From: Candidatus Omnitrophota bacterium
GTDB lineage: Bacteria; Omnitrophota; Gorgyraeia; Gygaellales; Profunditerraquicolaceae
Assembly: GCA_028715095.1 (NCBI GenBank)
Contig: JAQUSM010000016.1
Location: 1 to 13,476 of the forward strand
DNA: 13,476 nt
Direction: 5' to 3'
Position 1 is the first letter of the stretch. Each line of letters starts with the position of its first letter. The notes under the pieces are model-generated. The model saw nothing but the letters and a program-made list of their open reading frames with translations. It did no database searches and was not told the DNA's origin. The position numbers were made by a program, and so were the translations under genes. Shown here piece by piece: positions 6,201 to 13,476 of the stretch.

Positions 6201-7285
6201 CTGCCGGATATTTCCTTACCGCAGAAAACACATTTTCCGTCTTTAATGTTATTCTCTAAAATCTCATATCCTATTCTTTTTACGACAATTTTTCCGCATC
6301 GCGGGCAATATGTGCTTTCCCCCGGATGCCCGGGGACATTACCTACATAAACATATTTTAATCCTGTGTTTTTGGCGATTTTATATGCTTCTTCGATTTT
6401 TTCAATAGGAGTAGGCGGGAGATTCATCAACCGGAAAGCCGGCATAAAGCGGCTGAAATGAACCGGCACCTCCTCCCCCAGGTTTTCCTTTATCCATAAG
6501 CACATTTCCTTAATCTTAGCAGTTTCGTCATTTAATCCCGGAATAATCAGGCAGGTTATTTCAAGCCATACCCCTGAGTTTTTGATTGTTTTAAGAGTTT
6601 CCAAAACCGGCTCCAGCTGCGCCATTTCTCCGATTTTAGCGTAAATCTCACCGGAAAAACCCTTGAGGTCCACATTAACTGCATCCATGTATTTAAGCAG
6701 CTCTTTCAGGGGTTCCTGGTTTATATAACCGCAGGTATGCATTGTATTTCTTAAGCCTCTGGCGCGAGCCAATTTTGCGATATCGAGCATATATTCATAA
6801 AATACTGTCGGCTCGGTATATGTATAAGCGATAAAACGGCAATTGTTTTCTATGGCCTGATTAACTGCTTCAAGCGGAGGGAGGTCGTAACTTTGGGCTT
6901 CATCCGGCCTGGACTGGGATATCTGCCAATTTTGGCAGAATACACAACGCATATTGCAACCGGCAACAGCAAGGGAATAAACTGAGGAACCGGGAGAAAC
7001 ATGAAAAAAAGGTTTCTTCTCAATAGGGTCAATATGGATAGCTACCGGGTTTCCATATCCAAGGCTATAAAGCTTGCCTTCTTTGTTTATGCGCACGGTG
7101 CAGACGCCGCGCTGTCCGGGAGCAAGAATACATTTACGCGGGCACAAAAGACATTGCAAGGTAGTCTCTTTTATAACCTGCCAGTAACTGGCCGGGTGCA
7201 ATACAGGCTTGGTGGATTCCCGCGCCTGCGCGTCTGCTAAAAACACTCCGAGGCAAAACAAAATTATTATTATAATCTTCTTCAT
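6188..7285 (-). CDS. amrS: AmmeMemoRadiSam-type radical SAM enzyme with N-terminal export signal
   Basis: A 365-residue protein from the ATG at 7283-7285. Residues 1-21 look like a Sec signal peptide: KK, a hydrophobic core (4-17) and an AQA cleavage-type site. Then come an N-terminal Cys cluster (C45, C48, C52, C62), the radical SAM motif CNMRCVFC (C110, C114, C117, which ligate the 4Fe-4S cluster), and a C-terminal zinc-ribbon-like pair (CPRC 327-330, CVFC 352-355) ending in ISGRWDF. This layout is characteristic of AmrS, the radical SAM member of the AMMECR1/MEMO1/radical SAM trio, whose reaction I cannot name. AmrA and AmrB are not in the window. No good Shine-Dalgarno sequence precedes this ATG. 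In-frame ATGs 5 and 11 codons upstream, and a TTG inside feoB, are alternatives that lengthen the N-terminus but keep the hydrophobic segment. Confidence 0.88.
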   Translation of the reverse strand: MKKIIIIILFCLGVFLADAQARESTKPVLHPASYWQVIKETTLQCLLCPRKCILAPGQRGVCTVRINKEGKLYSLGYGNPVAIHIDPIEKKPFFHVSPGSSVYSLAVAGCNMRCVFCQNWQISQSRPDEAQSYDLPPLEAVNQAIENNCRFIAYTYTEPTVFYEYMLDIAKLARARGLRNTMHTCGYINQEPLKELLKYMDAVNVDLKGFSGEIYAKIGEMAQLEPVLETLKTIKNSGVWLEITCLIIPGLNDETAKIKEMCLWIKENLGEEVPVHFSRFMPAFRLMNLPPTPIEKIEEAYKIAKNTGLKYVYVGNVPGHPGESTYCPRCGKIVVKRIGYEILENNIKDGKCVFCGKEISGRWDF

Positions 7286-7343
7286 TTGTATTTTGCGCAT
7301 CAAAATATTTATATGCATCCGGCAGCGGAAGGGAAAAAGATAA

Positions 7344-9071
7344 TCAGCGAATAGCAAAATTCAACAGGGTCCCGGTAACCAAAGCAACAACGCACATGAT
7401 CAAGGTAGCCTTGAGTAGATCCCTTAACCCCAGCTCTTTAAAGAATACGACGAAAGTGGCTGCGCAAGGAAAAGATACGGCCAAAAGCACGGCAGCTATA
7501 AATAACTGCTTGACGCTTAAAGCCAACGGCATAAGCATGCCTACTGCCACATCCTTCCTGAACAAGCCCATAACTAAAGCAACCACTGATTCTTTGGGTA
7601 AACCAAAAAGCCCCTTGACTACCGGGGCAAATAACCCTGTAAACAAATCAAATAATTTAAAATATAAAAGCACGTTAATGATTAAAACACCCAATAAAAC
7701 CAGCGGCGCAGCTTCAATTATAAACCCCTTAATACGCAAGAGCAGCTTTTTGCACAACGTTGATAAAGCAGGAATCCGGTATGGAGGAATCTCAACCAAA
7801 AGCTCCGGGCTGTACCCTTTGGCAGTATGGTTGAGAATCACGCCTAAGACCACCCAAATAACCAACAGCACCAAATATACCCCCGTAACATAGAACCCGG
7901 AGAATTTACCTAATAGCCCAAAAATCATTGCCTGTAACGCTACACAAGGCACGCCGATAGAAATCAGCGTTGCGGCAATAAAACGCTCACGCCTGGATTC
8001 CAGGTTGCGTGTAGCTAAAATCCCCGGGACATTACAGCCTAAACCTAAAAGCACCGGGATAATCGCAAAACCATGCAAGCCGATATGATGCAAAAGGTTG
8101 TCTAGAAGCATGGCCAGCCGCGGCAGAATACCGATATCCTCCAACAGGCCTAAAACAAAATAAAAGGAAATTATATAAGGCAAAACCATGGCAAATTCAA
8201 TATAGGGAGCGGTGGTTAATAAACCCAGAGATTGTTTAAAATCAATTTTACCGTTGATTAAATCACCGATTAACAAATGATGAAGGAAGCTCTCATCCCC
8301 AAGAATCGGGCTTAGTTTAATTAAGAGCGGCTGATAAAAATTAAGGAATATGGGATCGGCTATCCTGCTGATCAGATTCTCGCCGATAAAACGCACAACT
8401 TCAAAAGAAGCCAGCATAACGCCAATGGCAATGAGGGCCCCGCTAAATGGCCTGACTGAAGCATCCTCTAAGACCTCCCGCAAATTGTGGTGCCGATGCG
8501 TTAAACGCTGCGCCTGTTCTATAATTAAACCTATCGCCTGCCAGCGGTCTCTATGGCTTGATTTTTCCCTGGGTTTGTTTTTTATATCTTTTATTTTCTC
8601 AAGCAGGGTTTTTATACCTGAGCCGGTTATGGCGCAAGTCGGCACAACTGCAACCCCAAGAAGCTTCTCCAGGCTGTCTATTTCAATGCTTACCCCATGG
8701 TGTTCTGCTTCATCGCACATATTCAGGCAAACAATTACCGGCAAGCCCGCCTCAAGAAGCTGCAAAGTCAGATAAAGATTACGTTCCAGATTGGTAGAAT
8801 CGACTATGTTAATTACCGCTATTTCCTCCTTTGCAGGCTCGTTCAACAAGGACACCACAACCTCTTCTGCCTTGGAGGCCGGCTCAAGCGAATATGTGCC
8901 CGGCAGATCTATGACTTCAATCTCCTGGTCCTCAAGCTTGAGGACCCCGCGCATGATCTCAACCGTGGTGCCGGCATAATTGGAAGAGATAACCTGCACT
9001 CCCGTAAGGCGTGAAAAAACCACGCTCTTACCGACGTTAGGATTACCTACTAAGAAAATTTTCTTAATCAT
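7344..9071 (-). CDS. feoB: Ferrous iron transporter FeoB
   Basis: A 575-residue inner-membrane Fe(II) uptake protein. The N-terminal G domain has G1 GNPNVGKS (9-16), the G2 region NYAGTTVE (31-38), G3 DLPG (55-58), G4 NMCD (117-120) and G5 CAITG (146-150). A helical linker region follows, then the membrane part from about 208. That part shows the gate-type motifs LPRLAMLLD (316-324), GCNVPG (345-350), VPC (374-376) and FRKDVA (504-509). It is shorter than the roughly 770-residue E. coli protein but retains the family landmarks. I choose the ATG at 9069-9071, which overlaps the feoA stop by 8 nt (ATGATTAA); a TTG three codons earlier is possible. Overlap with feoA supports coupled synthesis. 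I saw no feoC and no obvious Fur box. Iron delivered here could feed the Fe-S radical SAM proteins encoded alongside. Confidence 0.96.
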   Translation of the reverse strand: MIKKIFLVGNPNVGKSVVFSRLTGVQVISSNYAGTTVEIMRGVLKLEDQEIEVIDLPGTYSLEPASKAEEVVVSLLNEPAKEEIAVINIVDSTNLERNLYLTLQLLEAGLPVIVCLNMCDEAEHHGVSIEIDSLEKLLGVAVVPTCAITGSGIKTLLEKIKDIKNKPREKSSHRDRWQAIGLIIEQAQRLTHRHHNLREVLEDASVRPFSGALIAIGVMLASFEVVRFIGENLISRIADPIFLNFYQPLLIKLSPILGDESFLHHLLIGDLINGKIDFKQSLGLLTTAPYIEFAMVLPYIISFYFVLGLLEDIGILPRLAMLLDNLLHHIGLHGFAIIPVLLGLGCNVPGILATRNLESRRERFIAATLISIGVPCVALQAMIFGLLGKFSGFYVTGVYLVLLVIWVVLGVILNHTAKGYSPELLVEIPPYRIPALSTLCKKLLLRIKGFIIEAAPLVLLGVLIINVLLYFKLFDLFTGLFAPVVKGLFGLPKESVVALVMGLFRKDVAVGMLMPLALSVKQLFIAAVLLAVSFPCAATFVVFFKELGLRDLLKATLIMCVVALVTGTLLNFAIR

Positions 9072-9300
9072 GGCTTTCAATCACTATTTTATTGGCTACC
9101 CCATGGCCCAACACCAGAACGCTCCTGCCCACCTTAATCGCAACCGGACCCTTTAGGCCGATATGGCTGATTTTTGTAATTTCCCTGCCCTTATAAATCC
9201 CCATACTCATAAATTTATTCTGTAAACCAGGCCCTCCGGATATTTCCAGGATAATCCCTTTTTGTTTTCCTTTCATTTGGGTCAAGCTTATTTTCTTCAT
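9064..9300 (-). CDS. feoA: FeoA, small SH3-like partner of FeoB
   Basis: A 78-residue cytoplasmic protein matching the size and pattern of FeoA: LTQMKGKQKGIILEI, then a Gly-rich turn, LQNKFMSMGIYKGREI, and the end strand VAIKVGRSVLVLGHGVA. FeoA supports FeoB-mediated ferrous iron uptake, probably by contacting its cytoplasmic domain. The gene starts 16 nt after the SGNH-hydrolase gene; an AGGGAG sequence exists but lies about 12 nt from the ATG, longer than ideal. Its stop overlaps the feoB start. The embedding of feoAB in an unrelated-looking operon without its own visible promoter is notable. Confidence 0.93.
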   Translation of the reverse strand: MKKISLTQMKGKQKGIILEISGGPGLQNKFMSMGIYKGREITKISHIGLKGPVAIKVGRSVLVLGHGVANKIVIESHD

Positions 9301-9316
9301 TTTTCAGGAAAACTCC

Positions 9317-9925
9317 CTATTTAATATATTTGGATATCGCTTTATAAACCCGGCCGGCTATAACCTTATATCCCCGAGCGTTGGGATGGAAAAAGTCACT
9401 CTTCATCGCGGGGTTAGTAATAATTTTACTCAAAACTACCGGGATAAATATTGCCTGCTTCTCATCACAAAGCTTCTTAAAAGCCGTCCTGTACTCCCTG
9501 AAAAACATACCCGCACTTATATCCATCAAAGCCACCATTATCCCCTGTGCCTGGATACGGTCAATAATTTCGCTTAAGTTATTAACCGTTTTCTCTTTTG
9601 GTATCTTTTTCAGGAAATCATTCCCGCAGAATTCCACAATAACCAGCCGGGGCTTCTTGCTTAAAACATCCTGATTCAAGCGTTCTAAGGCGGCAAAGCT
9701 GGTATCCCCATCCATGCCTGCATTAATTACCGGCAGCTTAACCATCCTCCCCAGGGCCGTGGGATAATCCTCTCCGGGGTTTACCCCATAGCCAAAAGTA
9801 ATGCTGTCTCCGAAACAAATGATCCCGCTGCCTTTTGCGTCAAGATTTTTTATCTCCTGCTTTACGCAGCCGGATAAAACAATACTCAAAACAATTACTA
9901 AGAATCCCAGATTAATCCTGTTCAT
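9317..9925 (-). CDS. SGNH/GDSL-family esterase lipoprotein (TesA-like)
   Basis: A 202-residue protein with a lipoprotein signal (lipobox LSGC, C20), so it is probably envelope-anchored. The mature part has all four SGNH blocks: GDSITFG with nucleophile S41, NAGMDGDTS with G70, CGNDF with N102, and SDFFHPNARGY with the D177/H180 dyad. This is the TesA/arylesterase-type branch, which hydrolyses acyl esters or thioesters such as lysophospholipids or acyl-carrier substrates; the substrate here is not determinable. Its ATG overlaps the end of rlmN by 14 nt, and AAGG lies 7 nt upstream of it. It sits after an acyl-CoA ligase and aldehyde dehydrogenase in the same run, which loosely suggests acyl-group metabolism, but RlmN between them shows the run is functionally mixed. 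Confidence 0.9.
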   Translation of the reverse strand: MNRINLGFLVIVLSIVLSGCVKQEIKNLDAKGSGIICFGDSITFGYGVNPGEDYPTALGRMVKLPVINAGMDGDTSFAALERLNQDVLSKKPRLVIVEFCGNDFLKKIPKEKTVNNLSEIIDRIQAQGIMVALMDISAGMFFREYRTAFKKLCDEKQAIFIPVVLSKIITNPAMKSDFFHPNARGYKVIAGRVYKAISKYIK

Positions 9926-10943
9926 ATTTTAACCTTAATTGCCCGCAGGCAGCATTAATATCCTGTCCCCGCTCCTTCCTTAACGTAACATTAAGGCCGG
10001 CCTTAAACAAATAATCCTTAAATAAGCGCACCTCTGATTCAGAGGGCGGGATAATCTTAGATTTGGGGATTGGGTTAGCCGGAATCAGGTTAACTTTGGC
10101 TAACCTTAAATTCTTCAATAGCGCAACTAGTTTTTGCGCGGCAGAATAATCAGAATTCAGATCCCTGGCTAAAATATATTCAAAAGTAATCTGGCGGTTT
10201 GTCCTTTCAACATACTCCTGGCAGCATTTGATTAAATCCCCTAAAGGATACTTCCGGTTAACCGGCATTATTCTTGAACGCAGATTATCATCGGCAGCAT
10301 GCAAAGATATGGAAAGCTCTACCTGCAAATCTTCCTCCTGCAGCCTTTTTATACCCGGGATAACTCCGCAGGTAGAGATAGTAATACGCCTGGCGCCGAT
10401 ATTAAAAGCATCGGCAGAATTAATTATCCTGATAGCCTTTAACAGGTTATCGTAATTATCCAGCGGCTCGCCTGTGCCCATAAATACAATATGGGTAAGC
10501 TGGGCATCCTTGAGGTTATTCTTTAAATAAAGCACCTCATCCAAAATCTCTCCGCTGGTCAAATTTCGTTTAAATCCTTTAAGGCCGCTGGCGCAAAATT
10601 CACAGGCAAATTTACAGCCTGCCTGCGAAGAAATACATCCGGTTGCACGCTTGGCTGTGGGAATATTTACTGCCTCAATCAGGTTAGCGTCATTTAACTC
10701 AAACAGAAATTTAACTGTACCATCGGCAGATTTCTTCAAATCCGCCAGGCTTAAGCCCAAAACATAGAATTCATCCGCCAGAATCCCCCTTAAGGCCGCC
10801 GGCAAATCGCTCATGCTGTTAAAATCATAAGAACCTTTCTGATAAATCCAGGAAAATATCTGCCTGGCATGGTATTTCGGCTTCCCCCAGGAAAGCAATT
10901 TTTCTTCCAATTCTCCTAAACTTAATTCTTTAATGTCCTGCAT
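9912..10943 (-). CDS. rlmN: Dual-specificity RNA methyltransferase RlmN
   Basis: A 343-residue radical SAM enzyme of normal RlmN length. It methylates C2 of adenosine in 23S rRNA (A2503 in E. coli numbering) and, in many bacteria, A37 of some tRNAs. Seen here are the radical SAM cluster motif CKFACEFC (C110, C114, C117), the SAM-binding GTGEPL (156-161), STCG (190-193), SISLHA (211-216) and a C-terminal AACGQL with C333, the expected second catalytic Cys that carries the methyl-enzyme intermediate. The SISLHAADDNLRS stretch and the C-terminal Cys set it apart from other radical SAM proteins; Cfr is a close relative but this looks like the housekeeping enzyme. It starts 9 nt after the acyl-CoA ligase gene, with only a weak Shine-Dalgarno match. 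Confidence 0.96.
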   Translation of the reverse strand: MQDIKELSLGELEEKLLSWGKPKYHARQIFSWIYQKGSYDFNSMSDLPAALRGILADEFYVLGLSLADLKKSADGTVKFLFELNDANLIEAVNIPTAKRATGCISSQAGCKFACEFCASGLKGFKRNLTSGEILDEVLYLKNNLKDAQLTHIVFMGTGEPLDNYDNLLKAIRIINSADAFNIGARRITISTCGVIPGIKRLQEEDLQVELSISLHAADDNLRSRIMPVNRKYPLGDLIKCCQEYVERTNRQITFEYILARDLNSDYSAAQKLVALLKNLRLAKVNLIPANPIPKSKIIPPSESEVRLFKDYLFKAGLNVTLRKERGQDINAACGQLRLKYEQD

Positions 10944-10952
10944 GATAGTATC

Positions 10953-12461
10953 TTAGGGGCGGGCCCTAAGTTTTTCTTTATCAATTTTACCGGTGCGGTT
11001 CTTGGGAAGTTCCGTACAAAATTCAAAATAATGCGGAATCTTAAAATGCGCCAGGTGCTGGCGTAAGAAAAAGCGTAAATCCTCCTCCGTGATATTTTTC
11101 CCTTCTTTTAACACTAAAAAAGCTTTGGGCAGCTCTCCCCGCAGCTTATCAGATACCCCCACTACCGCGGCTTCTGCGATATCCGGGTGCCTCAATAAAA
11201 CCGACTCTACCTCCGGCTCAAAAACAATCTCGCCTCCAACCTTAATCATCTCTTTTTTCCTGCCGACAATATAGAGGAACCCTTCTGCGTCAAACCTGCC
11301 CAGGTCGCCTGTATAAAACCAGCCATTGCGGATAGTCTGGCGGGTCAATCCTTCATCTTTAAGATAACCGTCGGTAACCACCCAGCTTTTTACCACGACC
11401 TCCCCTATTTCATTTACTTTAAGCTCCCGGGACTGATCATCAAAAATCTTTACCTTGATCCAGGGAGCCGGCCTGCCCACGCTTTCAATATTCTTAGAAC
11501 CCATGGGCAAGACTACCGTCGGAGCATTGGTCTCGGTTAAGCCCCAGCCGTTTAGAAGATGGGCCTTGGGACAAAACTGATGGAACCTGCGCAGGGCATC
11601 GGGAGAACTCGATGCCCCAAAAGTAACGATCCAACGCAAGCTGGACAAATCAAAGGTTTCAAACTCCTTTAATTGCAGCAGCGCATAGTACATCGAGGGG
11701 ACAATCCAGAAGAAATTAACTTTATAATTCTGCACATGCCTTAAGAAATCCAAAGGCATAAAACGCTCCATCAACACCAGTGTCAGGCCGAAAGTAATTG
11801 TATTTTGGATATAGATTAAACCGCCTAAGTGCGAAAAGGGCAGGGCGCAAAGGGTAGTATCTTTAGAAGTTAAATCAGCATTTACAAAGAAGGCCATTGA
11901 TTTTGGAGGGGCATCCAGTTGCAGATAATTAATTAAAACGCCTTTTGGCTTACCGGTTGTGCCGGACGTATAAAAGATTATGGCGCAATCTTTTTCCCTA
12001 ACCGCTGATTCAGGAGGAGTGCTCGGATTTTCTGCCAACAGCTCTTCAAAGCTTGAAGTTTCCTCCTCCCTTAAACGGCAAGAGATAATATGCTTTAGAA
12101 AAGGCAAGCTTTGTTTAAGAAGGGCAAATGAAATATTGGCTTTGTGTTTAGTGATAAGAATTTTTGCCTCGCAATGGCTAAGGCAAGAAATTATTTCATC
12201 TTCGGTAAGCATAAAATCCAAAGGCACGCAGCAGGCACCAATGGACCAGATAGCCAGATAACTATAAATATATTCCGGCCAATTAGGAAGATAAATTGCG
12301 ACCCTGTCCCCGCGTTTTACTCCAAGCTTAAGCAGGCCCTGGCCGAGAGAGAAAACTTTATCTTTGAGCTCGGCAAAAGAAATCTGCTCCTGGCCAAAAA
12401 TAAGTGCCGGCTTTTGCGCGTACTCTTTTGCACGCTGCTTTAAAATATCAACTATATCCAT
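10953..12461 (-). CDS. AMP-forming acyl-CoA synthetase/ligase
   Basis: A 502-residue class I adenylate-forming enzyme. It activates a carboxylic acid to an acyl-AMP and transfers it to CoA or another thiol. Motifs in order: phosphate loop YTSGTTGKPKG (164-174), the A5 motif GWGLTETNAP (305-314), YTGDLG (383-388), the hinge region GRKKEMIKVGG (400-410) and NRTGKIDK with the adenylation Lys K492. Length and motif order fit medium/long-chain or aromatic acyl-CoA ligases; substrate specificity cannot be read from the motifs. Its ATG overlaps the stop of the aldehyde dehydrogenase gene by one base (TAATG), so the two are translationally coupled. An aldehyde-to-acid-to-acyl-CoA sequence is a natural reading of that pairing. 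Confidence 0.93.
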   Translation of the reverse strand: MDIVDILKQRAKEYAQKPALIFGQEQISFAELKDKVFSLGQGLLKLGVKRGDRVAIYLPNWPEYIYSYLAIWSIGACCVPLDFMLTEDEIISCLSHCEAKILITKHKANISFALLKQSLPFLKHIISCRLREEETSSFEELLAENPSTPPESAVREKDCAIIFYTSGTTGKPKGVLINYLQLDAPPKSMAFFVNADLTSKDTTLCALPFSHLGGLIYIQNTITFGLTLVLMERFMPLDFLRHVQNYKVNFFWIVPSMYYALLQLKEFETFDLSSLRWIVTFGASSSPDALRRFHQFCPKAHLLNGWGLTETNAPTVVLPMGSKNIESVGRPAPWIKVKIFDDQSRELKVNEIGEVVVKSWVVTDGYLKDEGLTRQTIRNGWFYTGDLGRFDAEGFLYIVGRKKEMIKVGGEIVFEPEVESVLLRHPDIAEAAVVGVSDKLRGELPKAFLVLKEGKNITEEDLRFFLRQHLAHFKIPHYFEFCTELPKNRTGKIDKEKLRARP

Positions 12462-13476
12462 TAGAATCCATACCAGTAATTGACCAGCGGCTTGCCGTCG
12501 CTGGATTGATCTAATATTACATTCTTAAGCCGGGTATACTCCAGAAAGCCTTCCCTGCCTAATTCTTTGCCAAAGCCGCTCTGCTTAAATCCCCCGTAAG
12601 GAAGCTGATTATAAAACATGCCATAAGTATTAATCCAGATAATGCCGGCATTTATTTTCTTGGATAATTCCTGCGCCAGGGATAAATCCCTGCTCCAGAT
12701 ACAGGCAGCTAAACCAAAATCCACGCTATTGGCTAAAATTACAGCCTCGTCTGAACCTGAAAACTTATTAATTAAAACTACCGGACCAAAAACTTCTTCT
12801 TTAAATATATGCGAGTGCACATTCACATCAACTAAAACCGCAGGTTCAAAGAAATAACCATTCTTTAAATCTGCGCCTTCCGGGATCTTGCCGCCGCAGG
12901 CAAGTTTAGCGCCTTCGGCTTTTGCTTTTTCAATATAGGCTATTACCTTTTTGCGCTGCGCGTCATTGACCAATGGACCCATCTGAGTCTCAAAATCATC
13001 TGCTAAGCCCAACCTTATACGCTTTGCCTTTTCTACAAAATCAGCAAGAAATTTATCGTAAATAGTTTCCTGCACGAAAATCCGGGACATAGCTGTGCAC
13101 ATCTGGCCCTGGTTTAAGAAAATAGAGGTCAAAGAGCTATTCACCGCGACCCCTAAATCAACATCATCAAATACGAGGCTGGCGGACTTGCCCCCTAATT
13201 CCATAATCACCTTTTTCACATTCTTTGAAGTATACTGCAGGATCTGCTTGCCCGTCTCATTGCTGCCGGTAAAAGAAATCATATCCACGCGTTTATCCGA
13301 GCAAAGCTCTTCCCCTATTTTTAAACCGCTGCCGTTAATAATGTTTACTACTCCCGGAGGAAGGCCTGCGGCATGGATAATCTTGCCTAGTTCTAAAGCA
13401 GTAACCGGGGTAATACTGGAAGGCTTTAAAATAACCGTGTTGCCGCAAGCTAAAGCAGAAGCAAGTTTCCAGCAGG
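12461..13476 (-). CDS. NAD(P)-dependent aldehyde dehydrogenase (partial, 5' end beyond right edge)
   Basis: The reading frame is open to the window edge, so the last 337 codons of a larger protein are present. Upstream of the internal GTG at 13286-13288 the same frame encodes WKLASALACGNTVILKPSS, the conserved cofactor-binding stretch of the family. Hence that GTG is not the true start. The general-base Glu is in MELGGKS (codon 13199-13201) and the catalytic Cys in NQGQMC (codon 13097-13099). KEEVFGPV and PYGGFKQSGFGKELG complete the family signature. It oxidises an aldehyde to a carboxylate. The closest look is to betaine/general aldehyde dehydrogenases, but the substrate is not identifiable. 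It is the first visible gene of the leftward run and overlaps the ligase start by one base. Confidence 0.95.
   Translation of the reverse strand, partial: CWKLASALACGNTVILKPSSITPVTALELGKIIHAAGLPPGVVNIINGSGLKIGEELCSDKRVDMISFTGSNETGKQILQYTSKNVKKVIMELGGKSASLVFDDVDLGVAVNSSLTSIFLNQGQMCTAMSRIFVQETIYDKFLADFVEKAKRIRLGLADDFETQMGPLVNDAQRKKVIAYIEKAKAEGAKLACGGKIPEGADLKNGYFFEPAVLVDVNVHSHIFKEEVFGPVVLINKFSGSDEAVILANSVDFGLAACIWSRDLSLAQELSKKINAGIIWINTYGMFYNQLPYGGFKQSGFGKELGREGFLEYTRLKNVILDQSSDGKPLVNYWYGF

Noticed and set aside
7286..7357. TTG start of the radical SAM frame, 24 codons upstream of the chosen ATG
   Set aside because: It is a TTG inside the feoB end, and the extra residues would precede an otherwise normal signal-peptide n-region. 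The intermediate ATGs at 7298-7300 and 7316-7318 remain possible.
7396..7893. Long plus-strand open frame opposite feoB (165 codons)
   Set aside because: Its product is low-complexity, rich in Lys, Thr, Ser and Asn, with no recognisable domain. It lies antisense to well-conserved FeoB motifs, so it is a shadow; the other plus-strand frames inside genes were rejected for the same reason.
9301..9330. Fur-box-like AT-rich sequence upstream of feoA
   Set aside because: It does not match the inverted GATAAT repeats of a Fur box and lies in the tail of the SGNH gene; iron regulation of feoAB here is not supported by sequence.
13286..13288. GTG as the start of the aldehyde dehydrogenase
   Set aside because: The frame continues upstream with conserved family sequence to the window edge, so the gene is cut by the edge rather than starting here.

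Overview
The window looks like chromosomal DNA from an uncultivated Gram-negative bacterium. Moderate-to-low GC, lipoprotein signals on two proteins, both tRNAs lacking an encoded CCA end, and tightly packed genes fit an Omnitrophota/PVC-like or deltaproteobacterial-type lineage, but nothing here fixes the taxon. I see no mobile element, phage gene, CRISPR array or repeat array. Almost everything is transcribed leftward (minus strand); the only plus-strand gene I support is a tRNA-Leu.

Left block (1-2868): a three-gene sensory operon, read right to left. It encodes a lipoprotein substrate-binding protein of the branched-chain amino-acid type, a membrane histidine kinase overlapping it by 17 nt, and a response regulator cut by the window edge. 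No transporter permease or ATPase is present, so the binding protein may serve the kinase rather than a transporter.

Middle (2869-3245): a 130-nt leader, tRNA-Ala(GGC) on the minus strand and tRNA-Leu(CAA) on the plus strand. The two tRNAs diverge from a 41-bp region in which two near-consensus promoters overlap about a common dyad centre at 3128.

Right block (3256-13476): nine closely spaced leftward genes, with gaps of 58 nt or less and several overlaps, probably one operon. In order of transcription: aldehyde dehydrogenase (5' end outside the window), AMP-forming acyl-CoA ligase, RlmN, an SGNH-hydrolase lipoprotein, FeoA, FeoB, an AmmeMemoRadiSam-type radical SAM enzyme carrying an export-like signal peptide, a small CcdA/DsbD-type membrane protein, and a 760-residue membrane protein with a spermidine-synthase-like domain between two related membrane halves.

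The most interesting part is the 3' half of this run (3256-9300). Ferrous iron uptake, a Cys-rich radical SAM protein that appears addressed to the envelope, a thiol/electron-transfer type membrane protein and a SAM-binding-type membrane protein sit together. This may be an uncharacterised envelope redox or modification system; that reading is inference from gene order and motifs. The usual AmrA (AMMECR1-like) and AmrB (MEMO1-like) partners are not in the window.
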